A stretch of 12,568 bases of DNA from an uncultured Collinsella sp. (lineage in GTDB: Bacteria; Actinomycetota; Coriobacteriia; Coriobacteriales; Coriobacteriaceae). Every line of letters begins with the position of its first letter. The first letter of the stretch is position 1. Position numbers and translations under genes: made by a program. Shown here piece by piece: positions 1-5,910 of the stretch. The stretch lies in NCBI GenBank assembly GCA_902495525.1, contig CABUXL010000046.1:1-12568 (forward strand), written 5' to 3'. The notes beneath the pieces are model-generated. The model made no database searches and was not told where the DNA came from. It worked only from the letters and a program-made list of their open reading frames with translations.

Positions 1-9
1 CGAACGCGG

Positions 10-15
10 TAGAAT
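10..15 (+). promoter_or_regulatory. possible -10 box (TAGAAT) for the leftmost small RNA
   Basis: The hexamer TAGAAT lies about 7 bp before the point where the paired structure at 22-127 begins. Any -35 box would fall just outside the window, so only half of the promoter can be seen. The same hexamer in a GGTAGAAT context recurs at 9641-9646. Confidence 0.35.
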
Positions 16-21
16 ACTTTG

Positions 22-127
22 GCATGGGAGCCTCCCAACCTCGTTGCGGCGCGGCTGCGCCTATGGCACTTCGACATCATTGTCGCAGCCCCGACCCGCG
101 GTCACGAGCGGGGGCTCCTATCTTTTT
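22..127 (+). ncRNA. candidate structured small RNA with intrinsic-terminator-like 3' end
   Basis: No protein gene is convincing here, but the stretch folds as nested pairs. The outermost helix is 24-32 (ATGGGAGCC) with 113-121 (GGCTCCTAT), nine pairs with one G-U. Inside it are 40-44 (CTCGT) with 104-108 (ACGAG), 46-49 (GCGG) with 96-99 (CCGC), and 53-59 (GGCTGCG) with 84-90 (CGCAGCC). A run of five T at 123-127 follows the outer helix directly. A -10-like TAGAAT lies just upstream. An alternative helix, 87-92 (AGCCCC) with 111-116 (GGGGCT), competes with this fold, so a leader or attenuator with two states is also possible. It lacks the GGAA-loop signature of SRP RNA and the arms of a tRNA. 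I do not recognise a known family; transcription is not shown. Confidence 0.45.
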
Positions 128-188
128 AGTGCCCTCGGATTGGGTCATAGTGTCTGTCGGTACCAAAGCATCGGCGTCGCCTTGATCC

Positions 189-213
189 AAACCTGCCAAA
201 AAGGGACAGGTTT
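189..213 (+). repeat. short hairpin in the intergenic region
   Basis: AAACCTG at 189-195 pairs perfectly with CAGGTTT at 207-213 around an A-rich loop, with CC/GG as a possible inner pair. It is the first of three hairpins between the putative small RNA and pdxT. No clear T tract follows on the plus strand. Role unknown. Confidence 0.4.
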
Positions 214-260
214 ATTTGGTCGGTTTTATCTGGGCAAACGTGGTCGTCTATCGCAATATG

Positions 261-312
261 GTCGTTGGGGACGTTCTTGTTTGACTAGTCGTTTAAGAAC
301 GTCCCCAACGAC
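261..312. repeat. perfect 18-bp inverted repeat, hairpin 1
   Basis: The arms 261-278 and 295-312 are exact reverse complements over 18 bp. The 16-base loop (279-294) contains the palindrome GACTAGTC. No T tract follows on either strand, so it is not a textbook intrinsic terminator. It lies downstream of the convergent end of pdxST and may act as a 3' mRNA structure or be a palindromic repeat element. Whether copies occur elsewhere in the genome cannot be seen from here. Confidence 0.6.
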
Positions 313-322
313 TACATAGGAT

Positions 323-392
323 GAGAGTGGATAATCTCCCGGTTTGAGCCTGCATTCAAGCTCAAAGTGGGAGATTATCCACTCTCGTTTTT
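323..392 (+). terminator. long perfect hairpin followed by T5 (terminator or palindromic repeat)
   Basis: The arms 323-340 and 369-386 are exact reverse complements over 18 bp. After a 2/2 internal mismatch the pairing resumes with TTTGAGC (343-349) against GCTCAAA (360-366), leaving a 10-base loop. G and then five T (388-392) follow on the plus strand, which fits rightward termination. For the leftward pdxST transcript the structure comes 14 bases after the pdxT stop, but without a T tract on that side. The arms are much longer than a normal terminator needs, so a palindromic repeat element is equally likely. Confidence 0.5.
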
Positions 393-399
393 GTTCTAC

Positions 400-987
400 C
401 TACATTTGTAGGAACAGTTCGTGGAGGCGGGTGTCTTCATCGAGTTCGGGGTGGAAGGTTACGCCGAGCTGGTTGCCCTGGCGGGCGGCGACGATGCGGC
501 CATCGACCTCTGCCAAGGCCTTGGCGTCGCCGTGGACCTCGACGATGCGGGGCGCGCGGATAAATGTCAGCGGCACTTCACCGTCGATGCCGTCTACCTG
601 TCCCTTGGTGCGAAAACTGCCGAGCTGTCTGCCATAGGCATTGCGCTCAACGAGCACATCCATGGTTGCCAAACGCGGCGTGCCCTTATCGTCATGAGCG
701 GCAAGGTCGTGAGCCAGCAGAATCAGGCCGGCGCAGGTGCCCAGGACGGGCATGCCTTCAGCGATACGGGTACGAAGCTCCTCGAGCATGCCCAACTCAT
801 CAAGCAGTTTCCCTTGAACGGTAGACTCGCCGCCGGGAAGTACCAGACGGTCAAAGTTCTGCTTCAAATCAGCCGCCTGCCTCAGCTCAATACAGCGTGC
901 GCCCAGCTCAGATAGCCTTGCCTCATGCTCGGCAAAAGCGCCTTGGACCGCCAGCACGGCAACCGTTTGGTGTGCATAATCGCTCAT
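400..987 (-). CDS. pdxT: pyridoxal 5'-phosphate synthase, glutaminase subunit PdxT
   Basis: PdxT (formerly YaaE/SnoP-type) hydrolyses glutamine and channels ammonia to PdxS in the DXP-independent vitamin B6 pathway, in the cytosol. The 195-residue protein has the usual family length. It shows the class-I glutaminase signatures: PGGES around residues 51-55, the nucleophile Cys85 in GTCAG, and the His179/Glu181 pair in FHPEL. The RNAYGRQ segment near 115-121 is typical of PdxT rather than of other amidotransferases. The ATG at 987 is preceded by AGAAAGGA, a good ribosome binding site. It lies 20 bp downstream of pdxS in the same direction and is almost certainly co-transcribed with it. All key residues are present, so the enzyme should be active. 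Confidence 0.96.
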   Translation of the reverse strand: MSDYAHQTVAVLAVQGAFAEHEARLSELGARCIELRQAADLKQNFDRLVLPGGESTVQGKLLDELGMLEELRTRIAEGMPVLGTCAGLILLAHDLAAHDDKGTPRLATMDVLVERNAYGRQLGSFRTKGQVDGIDGEVPLTFIRAPRIVEVHGDAKALAEVDGRIVAARQGNQLGVTFHPELDEDTRLHELFLQM

Positions 988-1007
988 GTGCGATCCTTTC
1001 TGCTGGA

Positions 1008-1898
1008 CTAGCGCCCGCGCTCTTCCATGATAATCTCGATCTCGTCGGCGTTGATGCCCACCATAGCCTCGCCCAGGTCCTCCGAAAGCTCGGCGATGAG
1101 CTTGGCGTCGGTGAAGTTTGCCACGGCCTTGACGATGGCGGCGGCGCGCTTGGCGGGGTCGCCGCTCTTAAAGATGCCCGAGCCAACAAAGACGCCCTCG
1201 GCGCCCAGCTGCATCATCAGCGCGGCGTCGGCGGGGGTCGCGACTCCGCCGGCGGCAAAGTTTACGACGGGGAGCTTGCCCGTGGCATGGACCTCGCGCA
1301 CCAGCTCGACCGGAACCTGCAGCTGCTTGGCTGCCTCAAAGAGCTCGTCGTCGCGCAGAGCAACAACGTCGCGGATCTGCTTTTGGATCTTGCGCATATG
1401 GCGCACGGCCTGAACGACGTCGCCCGTGCCCGGCTCGCCCTTGGTGCGAATCATCGTGGCGCCCTCAGCAACACGGCGCAACGCCTCGCCCAGATCGCGG
1501 GCGCCGCAGACAAACGGCACGTCAAACTGGGTCTTGTCGATGTGATAGACATCATCGGCGGGGGAGAGGACCTCGGACTCATCGATGTAATCGATCTCGA
1601 TTGCCTGCAGGACCTGCGCCTCGACAATGTGACCGATGCGGCACTTGGCCATAACGGGGATGGAGACGGCCTCTTGGATGCCCTTGATCATCTTGGGGTC
1701 GCTCATGCGCGACACACCACCTGCGGCACGGATATCGGCCGGGATGCGCTCGAGTGCCATGACGGCGCAGGCGCCTGCCTCTTCGGCGATGCGTGCTTGC
1801 TCGGGCGTGGTGACGTCCATGATGACGCCGCCCTTGAGCATCTGCGCGAGCTCGCGATTGAGCTTGACGCGATCGGCTTTGATGTTCTGTTCTGCCAT
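1008..1898 (-). CDS. pdxS: pyridoxal 5'-phosphate synthase subunit PdxS
   Basis: PdxS condenses ribose 5-phosphate, glyceraldehyde 3-phosphate and PdxT-derived ammonia into PLP. The 296-residue (beta/alpha)8 barrel matches the family in length and sequence throughout. Visible functional residues are Asp28 in GGVIMDV, Lys85 in VMAKCRIGH and Lys153 in IRTKGEPGTG. By family knowledge these correspond to the phosphate-sugar binding Asp and the two active-site lysines (Lys81 and Lys149 in Bacillus subtilis; the offset of 4 is constant). I chose the ATG at 1898 (MAEQN) because AAGGGAG lies five bases before it; in-frame upstream ATGs at 1919 and 1940 lack such a site and would add a non-conserved N-terminus. 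It is first in a pdxS-pdxT operon, divergent from a MocR-type regulator. Confidence 0.97.
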   Translation of the reverse strand: MAEQNIKADRVKLNRELAQMLKGGVIMDVTTPEQARIAEEAGACAVMALERIPADIRAAGGVSRMSDPKMIKGIQEAVSIPVMAKCRIGHIVEAQVLQAIEIDYIDESEVLSPADDVYHIDKTQFDVPFVCGARDLGEALRRVAEGATMIRTKGEPGTGDVVQAVRHMRKIQKQIRDVVALRDDELFEAAKQLQVPVELVREVHATGKLPVVNFAAGGVATPADAALMMQLGAEGVFVGSGIFKSGDPAKRAAAIVKAVANFTDAKLIAELSEDLGEAMVGINADEIEIIMEERGR

Positions 1899-1919
1899 GG
1901 TTGCTCCCTTGGTTGACAT

Positions 1920-2043
1920 GTGCATTGCTCGACGGAACATCCTATCGGGGAGCTGGGTATGGCGAAATACTCAGTTTTCGAGATAATTACAAGGTCAGAC
2001 TAATACCAGATTGAATGACTTAATAAGGTCAGGTGACAAACTC
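1920..2043. promoter_or_regulatory. divergent pdxS / pdxR control region with twin AAGGTCAG repeats
   Basis: This spacer separates the leftward pdxST operon from the rightward MocR-type gene. The octamer AAGGTCAG occurs twice in the same orientation, at 1991-1998 and 2025-2032, 34 bp apart, each preceded by an AT-rich stretch. MocR/PdxR regulators are known to bind repeated sites in such divergent spacers and to activate pdxST and repress themselves when PLP is low, so these repeats are the best operator candidates. The second copy runs into the ribosome binding site of pdxR. I could not identify convincing -35/-10 pairs for either direction. Confidence 0.45.
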
Positions 2044-3483
2044 ATGCTTGACTACAATTTGGAAAAACGCGGCGAGGCATCGCTTTATGAGTATGTTTAC
2101 CAGCAAATTCGAGATGATATCGTTGCTGGACGTATTGCGGCGGGGGAGCATCTTCCGTCTAAGCGTGCCTTTGCCAGTCATCTGGGAATCAGTGTCATTA
2201 CTATCGAGAATGCATATAGCCAGTTACTTGCCGAGGGCTATATTTGCTCAAAGCCGCGCCGTGGCTACTACGCTTGCGAGCTTCCGGATGCACCGGTTTT
2301 GGCTTCGGCTGCGGAGGGCATCGACCGAGATGCCGTCTCTGTGGGCCCCAGTGCGCATGATGTCAACGGACAGGTCGAGCGATTTGACGCACGTTCTCCT
2401 TCCGCTTTGGAGGCGGCGCGGCTTTGGCAAAGCGCGCTGCGGGCGACGCTGGCATCCGAAGACGAACGCGAAATCTTTTCGACTGCGCCGGCGCAGGGCA
2501 CCGCTCGGCTACGACGCGCAATTGCTCATCATCTGCGCGGGACAAGGGGTATGAATGTCGACCCCGACAACATCGTTATCGGTGCGGGCGCTCAACTGCT
2601 CGATACCATGTTGGTTCAGTTGCTTGGAGCCGACAAGGTGTATGCCGTCGAGGATCCGGGCTATTTGCGCCTGACGCGCATCTATCAGGCTATGGGTTGC
2701 AAAGTTCGGCATATCCCGTTGGATGCTGAGGGCGTGGACTTGAGCGCGCTGCAGAAAACCGGGACCGATGTCCTTCACCTGATGCCGTCTCATCAGTATC
2801 CGACCGGTCTTGTGACGAGCATTGCACGTCGCTATGCGTTGCTGAGCTGGGCCGCCGAGCGGCCAGGTCGGTATCTCATCGAAGACGACTTTGATTGTGA
2901 GTTTCGCCTTGCCGGCAAGCCGATTCCCGCGCTCGCGTCGATCGATGCCGTCCAGTCGGTTATCTACACCAACACGTTTTCGAAGAGCCTTTCATCGGCG
3001 TTACGTTTGGCGTACATGGTGCTGCCCGATGAACTAATGGAGAGGTTTAAACGCAACCTTGGTTTCTACGCCTCGTCGGTAAGTTCTGTTGATCAGGTTG
3101 CCTTGGCGCGTTTGCTGGAATCGGGTGATTACGAGCGACATGTGAACCGCGTGCGCGTTCGTGCTCGTGGGGCGCGTGATGGCCTGGCGGCGCTTGTACG
3201 GAAAACGTTTCCGGCAGGGGAAGTCTCGATCGATCATGCAGACGCGGGCCTTTACTGCGTCGTGGCTGTGGAGCGTGACACGGGCGGAAGCTCTTTTATG
3301 CGGACCCTTACGCGCTTAAGCATCCCGTTCATCGATATCAGTGACTGTTATTGGTGTGCCGATGGCGCATCTGTTCCTGAAAACTCAAGTCAAATTCTTG
3401 TTCAGTATGACGATCTGAGTCCAAAAGTACTAACTACCTTGGAATTGCAGCTAATGGGGGCACTCTGCAACCTAAGTGAGTAG
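2044..3483 (+). CDS. pdxR: MocR-family (GntR-aminotransferase) regulator, probable PdxR
   Basis: A 479-residue cytosolic transcription regulator that probably senses PLP and controls the divergent pdxST. Residues about 13-77 form a GntR-type winged helix (SLYEYVYQQIRDDI, LPSKRAFASHLGIS, ITIENAYSQLLAEGY). A linker of roughly 40 residues follows, then a fold-type-I aminotransferase-like domain with GAGAQ near 181, DDFDCEF near 281-287 and the expected PLP lysine Lys314 in TFSKSLS. The ATG at 2044 is chosen because AGGTGA lies eight bases upstream; an in-frame TTG at 2011 has no well-spaced site. Its stop codon (TAG, 3481-3483) lies inside the left end of a 119-bp repeat, so the last residues, Leu-Ser-Glu, are partly encoded by that element; the original C-terminus may have differed by a few residues. 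The pdxR name rests on the divergent pdxST context. Confidence 0.88.
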   Translation: MLDYNLEKRGEASLYEYVYQQIRDDIVAGRIAAGEHLPSKRAFASHLGISVITIENAYSQLLAEGYICSKPRRGYYACELPDAPVLASAAEGIDRDAVSVGPSAHDVNGQVERFDARSPSALEAARLWQSALRATLASEDEREIFSTAPAQGTARLRRAIAHHLRGTRGMNVDPDNIVIGAGAQLLDTMLVQLLGADKVYAVEDPGYLRLTRIYQAMGCKVRHIPLDAEGVDLSALQKTGTDVLHLMPSHQYPTGLVTSIARRYALLSWAAERPGRYLIEDDFDCEFRLAGKPIPALASIDAVQSVIYTNTFSKSLSSALRLAYMVLPDELMERFKRNLGFYASSVSSVDQVALARLLESGDYERHVNRVRVRARGARDGLAALVRKTFPAGEVSIDHADAGLYCVVAVERDTGGSSFMRTLTRLSIPFIDISDCYWCADGASVPENSSQILVQYDDLSPKVLTTLELQLMGALCNLSE

Positions 3484-3592
3484 ACTTTTAGCACTTTGGC
3501 GACTAGGCAGTTTTGTAACAAGCTATCTACCTGCGGTTTTGAAAAGCAGGATGACCGGCCTGCTCGGGATGTTCAAAAAAGTCTACTCACTT
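3474..3592 (+). repeat. 119-bp palindromic-end repeat, copy A
   Basis: The 16-bp left end AAGTGAGTAGACTTTT (3474-3489) is the exact reverse complement of the right end (3577-3592). A second copy of identical length lies at 4894-5012 in the same orientation; my hand alignment finds about 24 differences, roughly 80 per cent identity, with no gaps. Shared internal blocks are GTTTTGTAACAAG, TACCTGCGG and TGCTCGG. A small hairpin sits in the middle (CCTGC 3530-3534 with GCAGG 3546-3550). The left end overlaps the 3' end of pdxR and gives its stop codon. Size and ends resemble non-autonomous miniature elements or ERIC-like repeats. No target-site duplication is evident. Confidence 0.8.
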
Positions 3593-3769
3593 GCCGCGCA
3601 AAGCTCCTGCATGAGAAAAAAATGGGGTTTTCAACAGGGCTTCGTCCAGCTCTCGGCAAGCTTTTGGCCAGTTGGGGAGGGCTGTTGAAAACTTGGCAGT
3701 CCGTTCGACGCCATTTTTGCTGCGTTCGCGCCAATGCGTGACTGACTGGGTTGAAATTCGTGTTTTCCT
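3593..3769 (+). other. upstream region of the nuclease-like gene with an 11-bp inverted repeat
   Basis: Nothing here codes convincingly. GTTTTCAACAG (3627-3637) is the exact reverse complement of CTGTTGAAAAC (3682-3692), with a 44-base spacer in which CCAGCT and AGTTGG can also pair. The structure could be the remnant of another palindromic element or an operator/leader for the downstream gene. I see no strong promoter pair and no good ribosome binding site before 3770. Confidence 0.4.
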
Positions 3770-4903
3770 GTGCCTATGAAGGATCTACTTTGTGACATAT
3801 CGGCTTTTAGGTACTGGCGTCTGCCCCCTCAAGTCCGCGCTTTGTGTCCGCCGCTTCCACGGCCGGAAGAAGACCGGCAGCGATATGACCTCGCCCGTAA
3901 CCCGACGGCTGCGGTTGTGCTCGGCTTTCCGTTGTATACATTGGTTCGGACGAGAAACAAGCGGACTTGTCCTGCCAGCATTAGGCAGCGGCTGTTTCTT
4001 GGTGAGCTCCCCAGGGAATCCGTGCTGGAAACGGAGCATGGGTTTTTGGTTACGTCTCCTCTACTGACGGCATTCATCATGTCGCGGCATCTGACGGATC
4101 TTCAGCTTCTTTTGGTATTGGCGGAGATGTGCGGCTTGTTTGCGGTGTGTGCCCTGCCGGCGGCACTTGAGGCGGAGCTTTCGCGTGCAATTGATTCGGG
4201 CGCGATTTCGACAACGTTCGGTTGGGTGCGCTGCCCGTCCGAGGACGGCACCGCCTCAAATTTATGGCGTCGAGACGCTTTGGTTTTGGGCGGAGACCTT
4301 GACCGTTTTTGTTCAGATGTTTGCGGGATGCGTTACGGCAATAGATTTATAGCGGTATCGCAACTCGTTCCATTGGGCGCCGCGTCGCCTTTTGAAGTCG
4401 AGGCGTATTTGCTACTTGCACTGCCGCGATCCCTGGGAGGCGAAGGTTTTTGCGGCATAGAGCTCAATGTCGAAGTGATGCTAAGCACAAGCGCTCGGGC
4501 GATTGTGGGAAAGTCCCGCGTATATATCGACCTGCTTCTGTCTTCGCCGGACGGGAGGCGACAAGTGGCCATTGAATGCCAGGGAAAGGCCTCGCACGGA
4601 CGCGCAGGGGATGGCTTGCGTGACGCAGACCGCATGACGGCGCTTCAGGCTATGGGCTTCGACGTGCTTCTCCTGACACACAGACAGATATCCGATGAGG
4701 ATAGATTCCGCGCGATCGTTAAGGCCGTATGCAGGATGCTCGATGCTGAATATCGTGATAAAAGCTCAGATGAGCAAAGGGCTGAGACATTACTCCGGTC
4801 TGAACTATTCGTTGACTGGACAAAATTGGGAGTAATCGACGGAAAGATGCCCGTTAGACGCAAAACAGCTCGATCGTGGACGGCTGCGGTTCTAAGTGAG
4901 TAG
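3770..4903 (+). CDS. AbiEi-like / Vsr-DUF559-like PD-(D/E)XK nuclease-fold protein
   Basis: A 377-residue soluble protein of unproven function. Residues about 50-125 (PLYTLVR, then GFLVTSPLLTAFIMSRHL) resemble the middle part of actinobacterial AbiEi-type proteins, where a VTSPxRT-like motif is usual. Residues about 205-320 resemble the Vsr/DUF559 nuclease domain: SPFEVEAYLLL with Glu209, YIDLLL with Asp254, VAIECQGK with Glu269, Gln271 and Lys273, SH at 275-276, DADR at 285-288, then a helix and GFDVLLLTHRQI. These residues fit a PD-(D/E)XK active site, so DNA cleavage is a reasonable inference, and a defence or toxin-antitoxin-like role is possible. The start is either the GTG at 3770 or the ATG at 3776; neither has a clear ribosome binding site, and a stop at 3752 rules out earlier starts. 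The stop is supplied by the second 119-bp repeat. No partner gene (AbiEii toxin, methylase) is adjacent. Confidence 0.75.
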   Translation: MPMKDLLCDISAFRYWRLPPQVRALCPPLPRPEEDRQRYDLARNPTAAVVLGFPLYTLVRTRNKRTCPASIRQRLFLGELPRESVLETEHGFLVTSPLLTAFIMSRHLTDLQLLLVLAEMCGLFAVCALPAALEAELSRAIDSGAISTTFGWVRCPSEDGTASNLWRRDALVLGGDLDRFCSDVCGMRYGNRFIAVSQLVPLGAASPFEVEAYLLLALPRSLGGEGFCGIELNVEVMLSTSARAIVGKSRVYIDLLLSSPDGRRQVAIECQGKASHGRAGDGLRDADRMTALQAMGFDVLLLTHRQISDEDRFRAIVKAVCRMLDAEYRDKSSDEQRAETLLRSELFVDWTKLGVIDGKMPVRRKTARSWTAAVLSE

Positions 4904-5012
4904 ACTTTTGGCTTAATGGTGACCAGGCCGTTTTGTAACAAGTCATTTACCTGCGGCTTTATAAAGCAATATGGATGGTGTGCTCGGCAAGTTCCAAAAA
5001 GTCTACTCACTT
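4894..5012 (+). repeat. 119-bp palindromic-end repeat, copy B
   Basis: The second copy of the repeat at 3474-3592, with the same length, orientation and 16-bp ends (4894-4909 and 4997-5012). Counting the flanking CT and AG, the terminal inverted repeat here reaches 18 bp. The centre differs in sequence from copy A but again forms a small hairpin (GCTTT 4956-4960 with AAAGC 4963-4967), which suggests that structure rather than exact sequence is kept. The left end supplies the TAG stop (4901-4903) of the nuclease-like gene. GTTTTT just after the right end (5014-5019) could let the folded element act as a transcription terminator. Confidence 0.8.
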
Positions 5013-5080
5013 AGTTTTTGACGAGAAACGGATGCCGAAGGCGGTCCTATTTCAGGGCGTTTACGAGTTCTCGAGACACG

Positions 5081-5112
5081 AAAAAAGGCCCGAACCATGC
5101 GGTCCGGGCCTT
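5081..5112 (-). terminator. intrinsic terminator of the rubrerythrin gene
   Basis: AAGGCCCGAACC (5085-5096) pairs with GGTCCGGGCCTT (5101-5112) apart from one mismatch, around a four-base loop. On the minus strand the stem runs into six T (5081-5086 on the plus strand are A). It lies 33 bp beyond the rubrerythrin stop codon. Confidence 0.85.
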
Positions 5113-5145
5113 ATGAAGCTAGAGATTATCTCTCAGGCTGCTGGC

Positions 5146-5706
5146 TTAGCCAAAGTAGCGCTTGAGCAGGCCGGCGAAAGCCTTGCCGTGGCGAGCCTCG
5201 TCGCGGGCCATCTCGTGCACGGTGTCGTGGATAGCATCGAGACCGGCGGCCTTGGCGCGCTTGGCAAGATCGGTCTTGCCGGCGGTGGCGCCATTCTCGG
5301 CCTCAACGCGCATCTCGAGGTTCTTCTTGGTGGAATCGGTCACGACCTCGCCCAGGAGCTCGGCGAACTTGGCGGCATGCTCGGCCTCCTCGTGGGCAGC
5401 CTTCTCCCAGTACAGGCCGATCTCGGGATAACCCTCGCGATGAGCAACGCGAGCCATGGCCAGGTACATACCGACCTCGGAGCACTCGCCCTCAAAGTTG
5501 GCGCGCAGATCGGCAACGATGTCCTCGGAGACGCCCTCCATCTTGGCGACGCCCACGACGTGCTCGGCAGCCCACTCGAGCTGGCCCTCCTCCTGCTTCA
5601 GGAAGCGAGAGCCGGGAACGCCGCACTGGGGGCACTTGAAATCCTCGGGCAGCTGGTCGCCGTCGAACTCTTCCACATAACCGCAAACGGGGCAAACAAA
5701 CTTCAT
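5146..5706 (-). CDS. rubrerythrin of the reverse type (rubredoxin domain first)
   Basis: A 186-residue cytosolic non-haem iron protein that reduces hydrogen peroxide in anaerobes, using electrons from NAD(P)H through a reductase. The N-terminus carries a rubredoxin-like iron site with Cys5, Cys8, Cys25 and Cys28 (CPVCGY and CPQCGVPG). A four-helix ferritin-like di-iron domain follows, with Glu74, the E107-x-x-H110 motif, Glu137 and the E170-x-x-H173 motif. Classical rubrerythrins have the rubredoxin domain at the C-terminus, so this is the reversed arrangement known from clostridia. The ATG at 5706 is chosen because AAAGGA precedes it and the protein then starts directly at MKFVCPVCGY; a reading-frame extension to 5799 is untranslated leader. 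It is monocistronic, with its own promoter and terminator, and divergent from the alcohol dehydrogenase operon. Confidence 0.93.
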   Translation of the reverse strand: MKFVCPVCGYVEEFDGDQLPEDFKCPQCGVPGSRFLKQEEGQLEWAAEHVVGVAKMEGVSEDIVADLRANFEGECSEVGMYLAMARVAHREGYPEIGLYWEKAAHEEAEHAAKFAELLGEVVTDSTKKNLEMRVEAENGATAGKTDLAKRAKAAGLDAIHDTVHEMARDEARHGKAFAGLLKRYFG

Positions 5707-5741
5707 GATTCGATCCTTTCGATCGATGGCGATGGTGCGCT

Positions 5742-5772
5742 CGTCCGGTCCCGTAAGGGCCCTCTCCGGACG
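5742..5772 (-). other. hairpin in the rubrerythrin 5' leader
   Basis: CGTCCGG (5742-5748) pairs perfectly with CCGGACG (5766-5772), with further pairing of CCC and GGG inside. It lies in the predicted untranslated leader about 36 bases before the start codon. It might stabilise the transcript; no known riboswitch is recognised. Confidence 0.45.
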
Positions 5773-5790
5773 TGCGTCTTGACGAGTTCT

Positions 5791-5818
5791 ATTATCCATA
5801 AATGAGACCGAATGTGAA
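5791..5818 (-). promoter_or_regulatory. probable rubrerythrin promoter
   Basis: Read on the minus strand, TTCACA (5813-5818) and GATAAT (5791-5796) are separated by 16 bp, each one or two bases from the sigma-70 consensus. A very AT-rich block (about 5824-5852) lies just upstream and could serve as an UP element. The predicted start near 5784 gives a leader of about 78 bases. Confidence 0.55.
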
Positions 5819-5864
5819 GCCTATTAGGAATGATTTTTAATAAAATAATTTAAGCATGTGTAGA

Positions 5865-5880
5865 TGTTGATTGATTAACG
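5865..5880. promoter_or_regulatory. operator-like palindrome, upstream copy
   Basis: TGTTGA-TTGA-TTAACG, an imperfect palindrome closely matching the perfect one at 5929-5944. It lies between the rubrerythrin promoter and the alcohol dehydrogenase promoter region, so a bound regulator could affect either side. Confidence 0.4.
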
Positions 5881-5910
5881 ATTGCTAGACCTCGTGCGAC
5901 CTCCGATGAG

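Larger units (their letters stand above)
3474..5012. mobile_element. possible composite unit: nuclease-like gene between two direct 119-bp repeats
   Basis: The two repeat copies lie in direct orientation and enclose only one gene (3770-4903) and its upstream region. The unit sits between pdxR and the rubrerythrin gene, neither of which relates to it in function. Recombination between the copies would remove the gene and leave one repeat. There is no transposase or integrase inside, so any mobility would be non-autonomous; the arrangement may instead be two independent repeat insertions. Confidence 0.35.

Noticed and set aside
22..127. tRNA or SRP RNA
   Set aside because: There is no T-arm GTTCRA or cloverleaf, and no GGAA-type SRP loop; only the end-to-end pairing resembles SRP RNA.
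44..319. Open frame of 91 codons at the left edge
   Set aside because: It runs through the structured small-RNA candidate and one arm of a perfect hairpin, has no ribosome binding site, and has a low-complexity, Ser/Arg-rich product unlike a conserved protein.
897..1916. 339-codon plus-strand frame across pdxS
   Set aside because: It is the antisense shadow of pdxS, which is certain from its conserved catalytic lysines; high GC keeps the opposite strand open.
3476..3741. Two overlapping short plus-strand frames after pdxR
   Set aside because: They read through the 119-bp repeat and the following palindrome, have no ribosome binding site and no plausible protein features.
3474..5012. Integron gene cassette with attC sites
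   Set aside because: Length and palindromic shape are suggestive, but the ends lack the GTTRRRY / RYYYAAC core sites and no integron integrase is seen.
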